A stretch of DNA of 6,167 bases from Bacteroides sp. UBA7333 (GCA_002471195.1 DKPN01000037.1:2728-8894), one strand, 5' to 3'; positions 1 through 6,167 are shown, counted from the first letter of the stretch. A program made the numbers and translations. The notes: generated by a model not told the origin, from the sequence alone.

Positions 1-189
1 TGTATCTTCAATGATTGAGACTTTTGATGAAAAGATAAAATTATCATTGTTTATTTTTAACTCACTCGGATAGGGTATAAGGGCTAGATTCTGTGAAGAG
101 TGAGTTTCAGAGCATGCAATAAATGAAGTTGAAATGGTTGATGCAAAAATAAATGTGCAAATTGAGTTAGTCAGTTTGTTTTTTATCAT
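1..189 (-). CDS. Lipoprotein, N-terminal fragment; probable family 20 beta-N-acetylhexosaminidase (partial)
   Basis: This is the 5' end of a gene running off the left edge: 63 codons are open from an ATG at 189 down to base 1. An in-frame stop (TAA at 204-202) lies just upstream, and this is the first ATG after it. The protein begins with a basic n-region (MIKNK), a hydrophobic stretch at about residues 10-25 and a lipobox-like FIAC, so residue 26 is the likely lipidated cysteine; Ser-Glu follows it. Residues 36-59 (ALIPYPSELKINNDNF and on, to about SSKVSI) resemble the first strand region of the N-terminal accessory domain of GH20 hexosaminidases, which typically reads IPxPxxhxxxxGxFxhxxxxxI. 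Such enzymes remove terminal GlcNAc or GalNAc from host or dietary glycans at the cell surface or in the periplasm. The catalytic barrel lies outside the window, so the family is inferred from a short stretch. Another lipoprotein with a similar N-terminal fold cannot be excluded. Confidence 0.65.
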   Translation of the reverse strand, partial: MIKNKLTNSICTFIFASTISTSFIACSETHSSQNLALIPYPSELKINNDNFIFSSKVSIIEDT

Positions 190-263
190 GTTTAGTTTTG
201 TTTATTATGCGAATATATTATTTTTTTAATAAATCTACAATGTGATATACGTTGAAATATGTC

Positions 264-295
264 TTTGCACAAATGAAAAACTTTGTGTACGTTTG
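264..295 (+). promoter_or_regulatory. Bacteroidetes-type promoter of the TPR gene
   Basis: A -33 TTTG at 264-267 is followed after exactly 20 bp by TACGTTTG at 288-295, which matches the Bacteroidetes -7 consensus TAnnTTTG at every fixed position. The known spacing for this sigma factor class is about 19-21 bp. Transcription would start near 302, giving a leader of only about 17 nt before the ATG at 319. The promoter overlaps the upstream in-frame TTG at 283, which argues against that codon as the translation start. Confidence 0.75.
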
Positions 296-318
296 TGTTA
301 ACATCATATCAGAACTAC

Positions 319-2433
319 ATGAAGAAGTTACTAATCATCTTAGCTATATTCAATATCTCCGCGGCATCGCTATCTGCACAAATAAATACAGATAGAGTTA
401 TGTCTATTGGGCGAAATGCGCTATATTTTGAGGATTATGTATTGTCAATACAGTACTTTAATCAAGTAATTAAAGCGAAGCCTTGGATGGCTGAACCATA
501 TTTTTATAGAGCAGTAGCCAAACTCAATCTCGATGATTTACAAGGTGCAGAGTCTGACTGTTCTCTATGCATAGAGCGCAATCCTTATATTGCAATGTCG
601 TATTTTTGTAGAGGTATATCAAGGCAAGGCCAAGAAAAATATGCTGAAGCAATTGCTGATTATACTTTGGGCTTAAAATATAAACCCGATGATAAGCAGA
701 TGTTGTTGAATCGAGCTATCGCTGCAATTCAGAGCAAAGACTATCAACATGCAGCTCCATATTTCGAAGAGTTGTTTGAGTATTATCCTCGTAATACGAT
801 GGGATATATTGCAAGAGGTTCGATGAATCTGGAACAAGGCGATACGATCAAAGCAATAAATGATTATGACAAGGCTATTGATTTAGATAAATATTTTGCT
901 CCGGCATATTCAAATAGGGCGATTCTTCGTTATCAAAGAAATGACTTTGATGGCGCATTGTCTGACTTAAATGAGGCAATACATCTAGAACCACAACAAT
1001 TAGGAAATTATATAAATAGAGGGTTAGTGCGTTATCATAAGAATGATTTGCGTGGAGCAATGGCCGATTATGACAAAGTATTAGAAAGAGATAAAGAAAA
1101 TATTGTAGCACGTTTTAATCGTGGATTATTGCGTTATCAAGTTGGTGATAATAATCGAGCTATTGAAGATTTTGATGTTGTAATACGACAAGAGCCAGAT
1201 AATTATTTAGCATATTACAATAGAGCCTTGTTGCGTACAGAAACAGGTAATTATAAAGGTGCAATAACCGATTTTGATGTTGTTTTGGAGAAGTATCCAG
1301 AATTTATACCTGGTTTCGTGAGTCGCTCCGAAGTTAAACGAAAAGCGAATGATATTGTCGGTGCTGATAAGGATTATTGGCATGCAATGAATCTGGAACA
1401 GGAATATAAAAAGAAGCGTGAAGAGAAGAAACTTTTAGCTGTGAATGATTCGATATCTTCTGGGGATGGTTCTGATTCAGAAAATAAAGTCCGTGAAAAA
1501 TCGGATGTAACAATCAATAAGTTCAATCGCTTAGTAGTTTATGATAAAGAAGATGAACGTAAAAATAAGTATAAGAGTGAAGTAAGAGGGCGTATTCAAG
1601 ATAAAAACGTAAGAATCGATCTTGAGCCTCAGTTTGTTCTAACTTATTACGAGAAAGTAGAAAGTATTGATAGGCCGATTAACTATATTAAAATAATTGA
1701 TGAGTATAACAATCGACAAGTATTGCCTCGTCGACTAAAGATGACTAATCAAGAGGCTTCTTTACTAGAAGATCAGATCTCTGTTCATTTTACTACGATT
1801 GATGATATATCAAAAGAGATAGGCGATCATAGCATGAATAAGGACTTGTTCTTTGCAAGAGGATTAGAATATATGTTAGTTCAGAACTTTGAAGAATCTA
1901 TCAAAGATTTTGATAAAGCAATCGAGCTAGATCCAAGCTTTCTAATGGCATATTTTAATAGAGCAGTTGTTCGTTATAGACAATATCAATTCAATAAAGC
2001 GGAAAGTGCAGAACAATCTGAGTCTATCACTTCTATGAACCTAAATAATGTAGGACGGATTAATAATAAGAATAAAAAGATTGTAGATAAAGCAGAGCAA
2101 GCTAAGATTGTAGAAAATATTGCGAAACAAAACTCTTTTGATCATGAAATGATCTTGAGGGATATTAATAAAGTAATAGAACTAGATCCTAATTTCTCAT
2201 TTGCATACTACAACAGAGCCAATATAAAATGTTCTATTCAGGATTTTCGTAGTGCTGTGGAAGATTATAGTAGAGCGATTGAAGTAAATCCAATGTTTGC
2301 AGAGGCTTATTACAACCGAGGACTTTCTCGTTTATATCTAGGCGAAACTCAAGAAGGTATTGCTGATTTAAGTAAAGCCGGAGAACTGGGGATTTATAGT
2401 GTGTATAATATTATAAAGCGCATGACCGAATAA
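319..2433 (+). CDS. Secreted tetratricopeptide-repeat (TPR) protein, 704 aa
   Basis: This is a TPR scaffold protein, presumably acting in the periplasm or at the envelope through protein-protein contacts; its partner is unknown. The ATG at 319 is chosen because it directly begins a signal peptide (MKKLLIILAIFNISAASLSA, predicted cut before Gln21). The frame stays open upstream to a TTG at 283, but that lies inside the promoter. Residues 25-364 form about ten consecutive 34-residue TPRs, with recurring YxNRAxxRYxxxDxxGAxxDxxxAIxLxP patterns. Residues about 365-505 are a charged linker followed by a non-TPR segment containing NRLVVYDKEDERKNKYK and RIDLEPQFVLTYYEK; I recognise no fold. TPRs resume at 508-541. 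The next repeat starts at 542, is interrupted by a polar insert at about 561-608, and finishes at about 609-625. Two more repeats run to about 690. It has its own promoter and terminator and is divergent from the lipoprotein gene. Being next to thrS does not by itself imply a role in translation. Confidence 0.9.
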   Translation: MKKLLIILAIFNISAASLSAQINTDRVMSIGRNALYFEDYVLSIQYFNQVIKAKPWMAEPYFYRAVAKLNLDDLQGAESDCSLCIERNPYIAMSYFCRGISRQGQEKYAEAIADYTLGLKYKPDDKQMLLNRAIAAIQSKDYQHAAPYFEELFEYYPRNTMGYIARGSMNLEQGDTIKAINDYDKAIDLDKYFAPAYSNRAILRYQRNDFDGALSDLNEAIHLEPQQLGNYINRGLVRYHKNDLRGAMADYDKVLERDKENIVARFNRGLLRYQVGDNNRAIEDFDVVIRQEPDNYLAYYNRALLRTETGNYKGAITDFDVVLEKYPEFIPGFVSRSEVKRKANDIVGADKDYWHAMNLEQEYKKKREEKKLLAVNDSISSGDGSDSENKVREKSDVTINKFNRLVVYDKEDERKNKYKSEVRGRIQDKNVRIDLEPQFVLTYYEKVESIDRPINYIKIIDEYNNRQVLPRRLKMTNQEASLLEDQISVHFTTIDDISKEIGDHSMNKDLFFARGLEYMLVQNFEESIKDFDKAIELDPSFLMAYFNRAVVRYRQYQFNKAESAEQSESITSMNLNNVGRINNKNKKIVDKAEQAKIVENIAKQNSFDHEMILRDINKVIELDPNFSFAYYNRANIKCSIQDFRSAVEDYSRAIEVNPMFAEAYYNRGLSRLYLGETQEGIADLSKAGELGIYSVYNIIKRMTE

Positions 2434-2477
2434 AATAAGAAAGGCTACCATACTAATGGTAGCCTTTCTTATTTTAT
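2430..2477 (+). terminator. Perfect 22-bp hairpin terminator of the TPR gene
   Basis: Bases 2430-2451 pair without mismatch to 2456-2477 around a 4-nt loop (acta, 2452-2455). The core is GGCTACCAT/ATGGTAGCC, flanked by A-rich (left) and T-rich (right) arms. The U-rich run is part of the right arm (TTTCTTATTTTAT), and the A-rich left arm makes the element nearly symmetrical, so it could also stop antisense transcription. The TAA stop at 2431-2433 lies inside the left arm. It separates the TPR gene from the thrS operon. Confidence 0.85.
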
Positions 2478-2606
2478 GGCAGTCGATTCAAACAAATATG
2501 TATAATTTAAAAGGCTAGACTCAATTTGATTAAACAAAAATTAATCGAACCTGTTTATAAAAGCATAATGCAATCTCAGTATACAAGTAGAATTTTATAT
2601 TTTCAT

Positions 2607-2638
2607 GTAGAGATATAAAAAAAAGAATACTAAATTTG
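2607..2638 (+). promoter_or_regulatory. Probable promoter of the thrS-infC-rpmI-rplT operon
   Basis: TAAATTTG at 2631-2638 matches every fixed position of the Bacteroidetes -7 consensus TAnnTTTG. The tetramer 20 bp upstream (2607-2610, GTAG) is a poor -33 element, so the call rests mainly on the -7 box and its location. Transcription would begin near 2645, leaving about 24 nt of leader before the thrS ATG. That is too short for a T-box or an E. coli-type operator, so no leader-based control of thrS is visible. Confidence 0.55.
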
Positions 2639-2668
2639 CAATGAAATAGCATATACAAATTGTTAGAT

Positions 2669-4615
2669 ATGATAAAAATTACTTTTCCGGATAATTCCGT
2701 TAGAGAGTTTGCTAAAGGAACAACTGCGTTACAGATAGCTGAAAGCATCAGCTCTCGACTAGCTCAAGATGTTTTAGCGGCAAATGTTAACGGAGAGGTA
2801 TGGGATCTTACTCGTCCGATCGAAGCTGATGCAAGTGTTAAGCTTTTAAAATGGGATGACGAGGAAGGTAAACATGCCTTCTGGCATTCAAGTGCACACT
2901 TGATGGCCGAAGCCTTGCAGGAGTTGTACCCTGGCATTAAGTTCGGTATTGGTCCGGCTATTGAAAATGGATTTTATTACGACGTAGATCCAGGCGAGCA
3001 CACGATTAAAGAAGGAGATTTTGCTACTATCGAAAAGAAAATGGCAGAACTAGTGTCTCGTAAAGAATCAATCGTACGTAAAGACATTTCAAAGGCAGAT
3101 GCTCTTTCTATGTTTAAAGAAAGAGGAGAGGAGTATAAAGTTGAGCTTATTTCTGAGCTTGAAGACGGTACAATTACGACATATACCCAAGGTGATTTTA
3201 CTGATTTATGTCGTGGCCCTCACTTGCCAAACACATCATACATTAAAGCGATTAAACTCTTAAGCGTAGCTGGAGCTTATTGGAGAGGTGATGAGAAACG
3301 TAAACAACTTACTCGTATTTATGGTATTACTTTCCCAAAAAAGAAAATGCTTGATGAATATCTAGCTCTTTTGGAGGAAGCTAAAAAACGTGACCATAGA
3401 AAGATCGGTAAGGAGTTAGAACTATTTATGTTTTCTCAATCCGTAGGACAAGGTTTACCTATGTGGTTACCACGTGGAGCTCAACTTCGTTCAAGCCTAG
3501 AGGATTTCCTTAAGCGTATTCAAAAGCGTTTCGGCTATCAACAAGTTATAACACCACATATTGGTCAAAAAGAGCTTTATGTAACTTCTGGACACTACGC
3601 AAAATATGGTAAGGATTCATTCCAGCCAATTCATACTCCAGCTGAAGGTGAAGAGTTCTTATTGAAACCAATGAACTGTCCTCATCACTGTGAAATTTTT
3701 AAGGCGTTTCCTCGTTCATATAAGGACTTACCAGTACGCTTAGCTGAATTTGGAACTGTTTATCGCTATGAGCAAAGTGGCGAACTTCATGGGTTGACTC
3801 GTGTTCGTGGTTTTACTCAAGATGATGCTCACTTGTTCTGTCGTCCTGATCAACTTAAGGAGGAATTCCTTAAAGTAATGGATATTATCTTTATTATTTT
3901 TAGAGCTTTAGATTTTAAAGACTTCGAAGCTCAGATCTCACTTAGAGATCCAAATAACAAAGAAAAATACATTGGATCTGATGATAATTGGGATAAAGCT
4001 GAAACTGCAATTGTAGAAGCTTGTCAAGAGAAGGGATTAAATGCACGTGTCGAATTAGGCGAAGCTGCTTTTTATGGCCCTAAGCTTGACTTTATGGTGA
4101 AAGATGCTATTGGTAGACGTTGGCAGCTTGGAACTATTCAGGTTGATTATAACTTGCCAGAGCGCTTTGATCTTGAATATACAGGTGCTGATAATCAAAA
4201 ACACCGTCCTGTAATGATTCACCGTGCACCGTTCGGTTCAATGGAGCGCTTTGTTGCTGTATTGATTGAGCATACTGGTGGTAAATTTCCTTTATGGCTT
4301 ACTCCTGATCAAGTTGTAATCTTACCTATTAGTGATAAATACAACGATTATGCACATGAAATTGCTAAACAGCTTTTTGAAAAGGATATTCGTGTATTAG
4401 TTGATGATAGAAACGAGAAAATTGGTCGTAAAATTCGTGACAACGAATTGAAACGTATACCATATCTTCTTATCGTTGGTGAAAAAGAAGTAGAAAATGG
4501 TGAAGTTTCTGTAAGAAAACAGGGTGAAGGTGACAAAGGTTCGATGAAAATTTCTAACTTTGCAGAAATGATTACTGGCGAAGTTGAAAGTATGATGAAT
4601 CAGTGGCAACAGTAA
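2669..4615 (+). CDS. thrS: Threonyl-tRNA synthetase, 648 aa
   Basis: This class II aminoacyl-tRNA synthetase charges tRNA-Thr with threonine in the cytoplasm and is full length for the family. Domains in order: TGS (about 1-62, MIKITFPDNSVREF); the editing (second additional) domain with HSSAH (His73, His77) and CRGPH (Cys181, His185), which clears mis-acylated Ser-tRNA; the catalytic core; and the C-terminal anticodon-binding domain (about 545-648, from VVILPISDKY). The three zinc ligands that recognise threonine are all present: Cys337 in MNCPHH, His388 in DDAHLF and His518 in MIHRAPFGS. Motif 2 contains Arg366 (TVYRYE) and motif 3 Arg527 (GSMERF). The ATG at 2669 is preferred over an in-frame TTG at 2660, since homologues begin MIKITFPD. 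There is no clear Shine-Dalgarno sequence. It is first in the operon with infC-rpmI-rplT, 65 nt upstream of infC with no terminator between them. Confidence 0.98.
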   Translation: MIKITFPDNSVREFAKGTTALQIAESISSRLAQDVLAANVNGEVWDLTRPIEADASVKLLKWDDEEGKHAFWHSSAHLMAEALQELYPGIKFGIGPAIENGFYYDVDPGEHTIKEGDFATIEKKMAELVSRKESIVRKDISKADALSMFKERGEEYKVELISELEDGTITTYTQGDFTDLCRGPHLPNTSYIKAIKLLSVAGAYWRGDEKRKQLTRIYGITFPKKKMLDEYLALLEEAKKRDHRKIGKELELFMFSQSVGQGLPMWLPRGAQLRSSLEDFLKRIQKRFGYQQVITPHIGQKELYVTSGHYAKYGKDSFQPIHTPAEGEEFLLKPMNCPHHCEIFKAFPRSYKDLPVRLAEFGTVYRYEQSGELHGLTRVRGFTQDDAHLFCRPDQLKEEFLKVMDIIFIIFRALDFKDFEAQISLRDPNNKEKYIGSDDNWDKAETAIVEACQEKGLNARVELGEAAFYGPKLDFMVKDAIGRRWQLGTIQVDYNLPERFDLEYTGADNQKHRPVMIHRAPFGSMERFVAVLIEHTGGKFPLWLTPDQVVILPISDKYNDYAHEIAKQLFEKDIRVLVDDRNEKIGRKIRDNELKRIPYLLIVGEKEVENGEVSVRKQGEGDKGSMKISNFAEMITGEVESMMNQWQQ

Positions 4616-4680
4616 CATCGATAGTTGAGATACTATTTATAACATATTACTAATTAAAAAAGAGAGATTAATCTTTTTGA

Positions 4681-5310
4681 ATGAGACAAGATAATCGAAA
4701 TAAACAGCAAAATGATAAGCTGAAAGACCAGTACAGAATCAACGAACGTATTCGCGTTCGCGAAGTGCGTGTTGTTGGAGATGATGTAGAAGCTGGTGTT
4801 TACCCAACTCAGGAGGCCCTAAGAATGGCTGAAGCTCAAGGTTTAGACCTTGTGGAAATTTCACCCAATGCAGCTCCTCCTGTTTGTAGAATCACTGATT
4901 ATCAAAAATTCCTTTATCAACAAAAGAAAAGACAGAAAGAACAAAAAGCGAAGTCTGTTAAAGTTGTAGTGAAGGAAATTCGATTTGGACCTCAAACCGA
5001 CGATCATGACTACAATTTTAAATTGAAGCATGCAAAGAGTTTCCTAGAAGAGGGAGCTAAAGTAAAAGCATATGTATTCTTTAAAGGACGTTCAATCTTA
5101 TTTAAAGAGCAAGGAGAAGTTTTATTGCTTCGTTTTGCAAACGATCTTGAAGATTACGGGCGTGTTGAGCAACTTCCAGTTCTTGAAGGAAAGCGTATGA
5201 TTATTATGCTTACACCTAAAAAAGCTGCTGCTGCAAAACCTGCAAAACCTGCTGCTCCTAAAACAGATTCTCCAAAAGCTGCATCAGCGGAGAATAAGTC
5301 AGAAGAATAA
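4681..5310 (+). CDS. infC: Translation initiation factor IF-3, 209 aa
   Basis: IF3 binds the 30S subunit, blocks premature joining with 50S and checks start codon and initiator tRNA. The N-domain runs from about 15 to 80 (DQYRINERIRVREVR, then DLVEISPNAAPPVCRI, with the family signature region around CRITDYQKFLYQ). A basic helical linker follows (81-95), then the C-domain at about 96-178 (KEIRFGPQTDDHDY, KAYVFFKGRSI, LEGKRM). Residues 180-209 are a low-complexity Ala/Lys/Pro tail ending in acidic residues, a C-terminal extension beyond the E. coli protein (about 180 aa). The start is an ordinary ATG, unlike the AUU used for autoregulation in E. coli. A stop (TGA, 4678-4680) directly precedes it in frame, so no longer N-terminus is possible. 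A purine-rich AAAAAAGAGAGA lies roughly 14-25 nt upstream. Confidence 0.97.
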   Translation: MRQDNRNKQQNDKLKDQYRINERIRVREVRVVGDDVEAGVYPTQEALRMAEAQGLDLVEISPNAAPPVCRITDYQKFLYQQKKRQKEQKAKSVKVVVKEIRFGPQTDDHDYNFKLKHAKSFLEEGAKVKAYVFFKGRSILFKEQGEVLLLRFANDLEDYGRVEQLPVLEGKRMIIMLTPKKAAAAKPAKPAAPKTDSPKAASAENKSEE

Positions 5311-5317
5311 AATAATA

Positions 5318-5332
5318 CCGATATTTTATCGG
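5318..5332 (+). promoter_or_regulatory. Small hairpin in the infC-rpmI gap
   Basis: CCGATA (5318-5323) pairs with TATCGG (5327-5332) around a 3-nt loop. It lacks a T-run and is too weak to be a terminator, fitting read-through from infC into rpmI 29 nt downstream. It is immediately followed by GAATGTTTA (5333-5341), a 9-mer that occurs again in the rpmI-rplT gap. It may be part of a regulatory or processing site, but the function is unproven. Confidence 0.35.
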
Positions 5333-5361
5333 GAATGTTTAATAATTAAATACGTGAAAAG

Positions 5362-5559
5362 ATGCCTAAGATGAAGACTAATTCCGGTGCCAAAAAGAGG
5401 TTCGCCCTTACCGGATCAGGAAAGATCAAAAGAAAACACGCTTTCAAAAGACACATCCTTACAAAGAAAACAACTAAGCAAAAGAGAAATCTTACTTATT
5501 TTGCTATAGTTAACAAATCTGACGAAGGTGCTGTTAAGCAATTGCTTGCAATGAAGTAA
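5362..5559 (+). CDS. rpmI: 50S ribosomal protein L35 (bL35), 65 aa
   Basis: This is a small, very basic protein of the large ribosomal subunit, with the usual family length of about 65 residues. The diagnostic start MPKMKTNSGAKKRF and the core SGKIKRKHAFKRHILTKKT are both present; nearly every residue expected to touch rRNA is Lys or Arg. The ATG at 5362 gives the canonical N-terminus. It lies 51 nt after infC and 104 nt before rplT, in the universal infC-rpmI-rplT order. All four of its Arg codons are AGA or AGG, as in the first part of rplT. In E. coli, rpmI translation is repressed by L20; whether that occurs here is unknown. Confidence 0.98.
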   Translation: MPKMKTNSGAKKRFALTGSGKIKRKHAFKRHILTKKTTKQKRNLTYFAIVNKSDEGAVKQLLAMK

Positions 5560-5663
5560 TTCATTCACTTTTGATAAGCCAAGTTTACAAAGATTTTTAT
5601 TAACCGAATGTTTAGCTCTAAGATCATTTTTAATGACGCTTACATTCAAAACAGATTACAACT
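5560..5663 (+). promoter_or_regulatory. Candidate structured leader of rplT (possible L20 autoregulatory RNA)
   Basis: This 104-nt gap is long for a ribosomal protein operon and can fold in two competing ways. In form A, 5569-5579 (TTTTGATAAGC) pairs with 5638-5642 plus 5646-5651 (GCTTA, then TCAAAA, with CAT bulged), giving 11 bp and ending 12 nt before the rplT ATG. In form B, GAATGT (5606-5611) and AGC (5614-5616) pair with ACATTC (5642-5647) and GCT (5638-5640). A small TCATT/AATGA hairpin (5624-5636) fits inside either form. The competing helices are the shape expected of a switch controlling rplT translation. L20 is known to regulate its own operon in E. coli and Bacillus, so it is the natural candidate ligand. 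I recall, without certainty, a Bacteroidales-restricted RNA family (Bacteroidales-1) associated with L20 genes. No good promoter or terminator is seen inside the gap. Confidence 0.4.
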
Positions 5664-6014
5664 ATGCCAAGATCAGTTAATCACGTTGCTTCTAGAGAAA
5701 GAAGAAAGAAGATTTTAAAACTAACCAGAGGCTACTATGGTGCAAGAAAGAACGTTTGGACAGTAGCAAAAAATACATGGGAAAAAGGTTTGCTTTATGC
5801 ATTCCGTGACCGTCGTAACAAAAAACGCAACTTCCGTGCATTGTGGATTCAGCGTATCAATGCTGCTGCACGTTTGGAAGGTATGTCTTACTCACGTTTG
5901 ATGGGTGCTTTGCACAAAGCAGGTATCGAAATCAACCGTAAAGTTCTTGCAGACTTAGCTGTTAATCACCCAGAAGCATTCAAAGCTATCGTAGAGAAAG
6001 TAAAGAACGCTTAA
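5664..6014 (+). CDS. rplT: 50S ribosomal protein L20 (bL20), 116 aa
   Basis: L20 binds 23S rRNA early in assembly of the large subunit and in several bacteria also represses its own operon by binding mRNA. The protein has the standard length and order: a long basic N-terminal extension (MPRSVNHVASRERRKKILKL, then TRGYYGARKN) and the globular C-terminal domain with RNKKRNFRALWIQRINAAAR and GMSYSRLMGALHKAGIEINR. The ATG at 5664 gives the canonical MPR start; no Shine-Dalgarno sequence precedes it. It is the last gene of the operon, with a terminator 22 nt after the stop. Arginine codon use changes abruptly along the gene: all six before codon 48 are AGA, and all nine from codon 48 on are CGT or CGC. 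Confidence 0.98.
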   Translation: MPRSVNHVASRERRKKILKLTRGYYGARKNVWTVAKNTWEKGLLYAFRDRRNKKRNFRALWIQRINAAARLEGMSYSRLMGALHKAGIEINRKVLADLAVNHPEAFKAIVEKVKNA

Positions 6015-6036
6015 TTAGGTATTAATCATAGCATTT

Positions 6037-6077
6037 AATAGGGGAGCATCTCAATCGAGATGTTCCCCTATTTTTTT
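6037..6077 (+). terminator. Intrinsic terminator of the thrS-infC-rpmI-rplT operon
   Basis: Bases 6037-6052 pair with 6057-6072 in a 16-bp stem (one G-U pair at 6046/6063) around a 4-nt loop (aatc). The stem has a GC-rich GGGG/CCCC block, and a run of seven T's (6071-6077) directly follows the CCCCTA. It starts 22 nt after the rplT stop codon. This is a textbook rho-independent terminator for plus-strand transcription; the opposite strand has only a poor T-run. Confidence 0.92.
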
Positions 6078-6167
6078 AGGAAATATATCTTCGAGAATAC
6101 TTAATGTCGTCGCTTTTGTGTAAAAGAGGACAGATTTTAATTAATGGATAGCTATTGTGTAGTATTT

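Noticed and set aside
283..318. Upstream TTG start extending the TPR protein by 12 residues
   Set aside because: It would overlap the -7 promoter element and precede the expected transcription start; the ATG at 319 begins a clean signal peptide.
2497..2528. Second promoter for thrS: TATG, 20 bp, TCAATTTG
   Set aside because: Both elements have one mismatch to consensus, and a perfect -7 box lies closer to the gene at 2631-2638; it remains possible as a minor start giving a leader of about 135 nt.
2660..2668. In-frame TTG start adding three residues to ThrRS
   Set aside because: Homologues start at MIKITFPD, and the ATG at 2669 fits exactly.
2530..2748. Minus-strand 72-codon reading frame across the thrS start
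   Set aside because: It overlaps the conserved TGS domain of ThrRS antisense, shows no recognisable protein features beyond Phe/Leu richness from AT-rich DNA, and has no supporting promoter.
4621..4636. Hairpin ATAGT/ACTAT between thrS and infC
   Set aside because: Only five mostly A-T pairs with no T-run; not a terminator, and well within chance for this composition.
6076..6165. Minus-strand open frame ending at 6076, possible 3' end of a convergent gene
   Set aside because: About 29 open codons to the window edge are not significant in one of six frames, and the peptide is not recognisable. More sequence to the right would settle it.
6144..6167. ATG at 6144 opening eight codons to the right edge
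   Set aside because: Eight codons with no clear promoter or start signal are too few to call a gene.

Overview
The window reads as part of a Bacteroidales chromosome, probably close to Bacteroides or a related low-GC genus. The evidence is as follows. The DNA is AT-rich. Two start regions carry the Bacteroidetes-type -7 element TAnnTTTG, one of them with a well-spaced -33 TTTG. Most genes lack a Shine-Dalgarno sequence and have A/T-rich start regions instead. The protein sequences (ThrRS beginning MIKITFPD, IF3, L35, L20) look like those of Bacteroides. The genus is an inference; a 16S or whole-genome comparison would be needed to name it.

Layout from left to right. Positions 1-189 hold the first 63 codons of a minus-strand gene cut by the window edge. 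It encodes a lipoprotein whose mature start resembles the N-terminal domain of family 20 beta-hexosaminidases. A 129-bp divergent intergenic region follows, with a near-ideal promoter for the next gene. Positions 319-2433 encode a secreted 704-residue TPR-repeat protein, ending in a perfect 22-bp hairpin terminator that includes the stop codon. After about 190 bp of AT-rich spacer with a -7 box comes the translation cluster on the plus strand: thrS (2669-4615), infC (4681-5310), rpmI (5362-5559) and rplT (5664-6014). This cluster closes with a strong intrinsic terminator at 6037-6077. The last 90 bp contain no gene I can support.

thrS-infC-rpmI-rplT is a classic conserved operon: threonyl-tRNA synthetase, initiation factor IF3, and large-subunit proteins L35 and L20. 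I see no terminator or good promoter between thrS and rplT, so one transcript from the thrS promoter is the simplest reading. The TPR gene is insulated from it by its own promoter and terminator.

Most of the window is ordinary housekeeping DNA, and I do not see an undescribed multi-gene system. The most interesting signal is non-coding. The unusually long rpmI-rplT gap (104 nt) can fold into two mutually exclusive helices sharing the same 3' strand just before the rplT start, and a 9-nt motif in it (GAATGTTTA) also occurs in the infC-rpmI gap. This looks like a candidate autoregulatory leader for L20, but it rests on hand-drawn pairings only. A sharp switch of arginine codons inside rplT and a TPR interrupted by a polar insert in the TPR protein are smaller points of interest.
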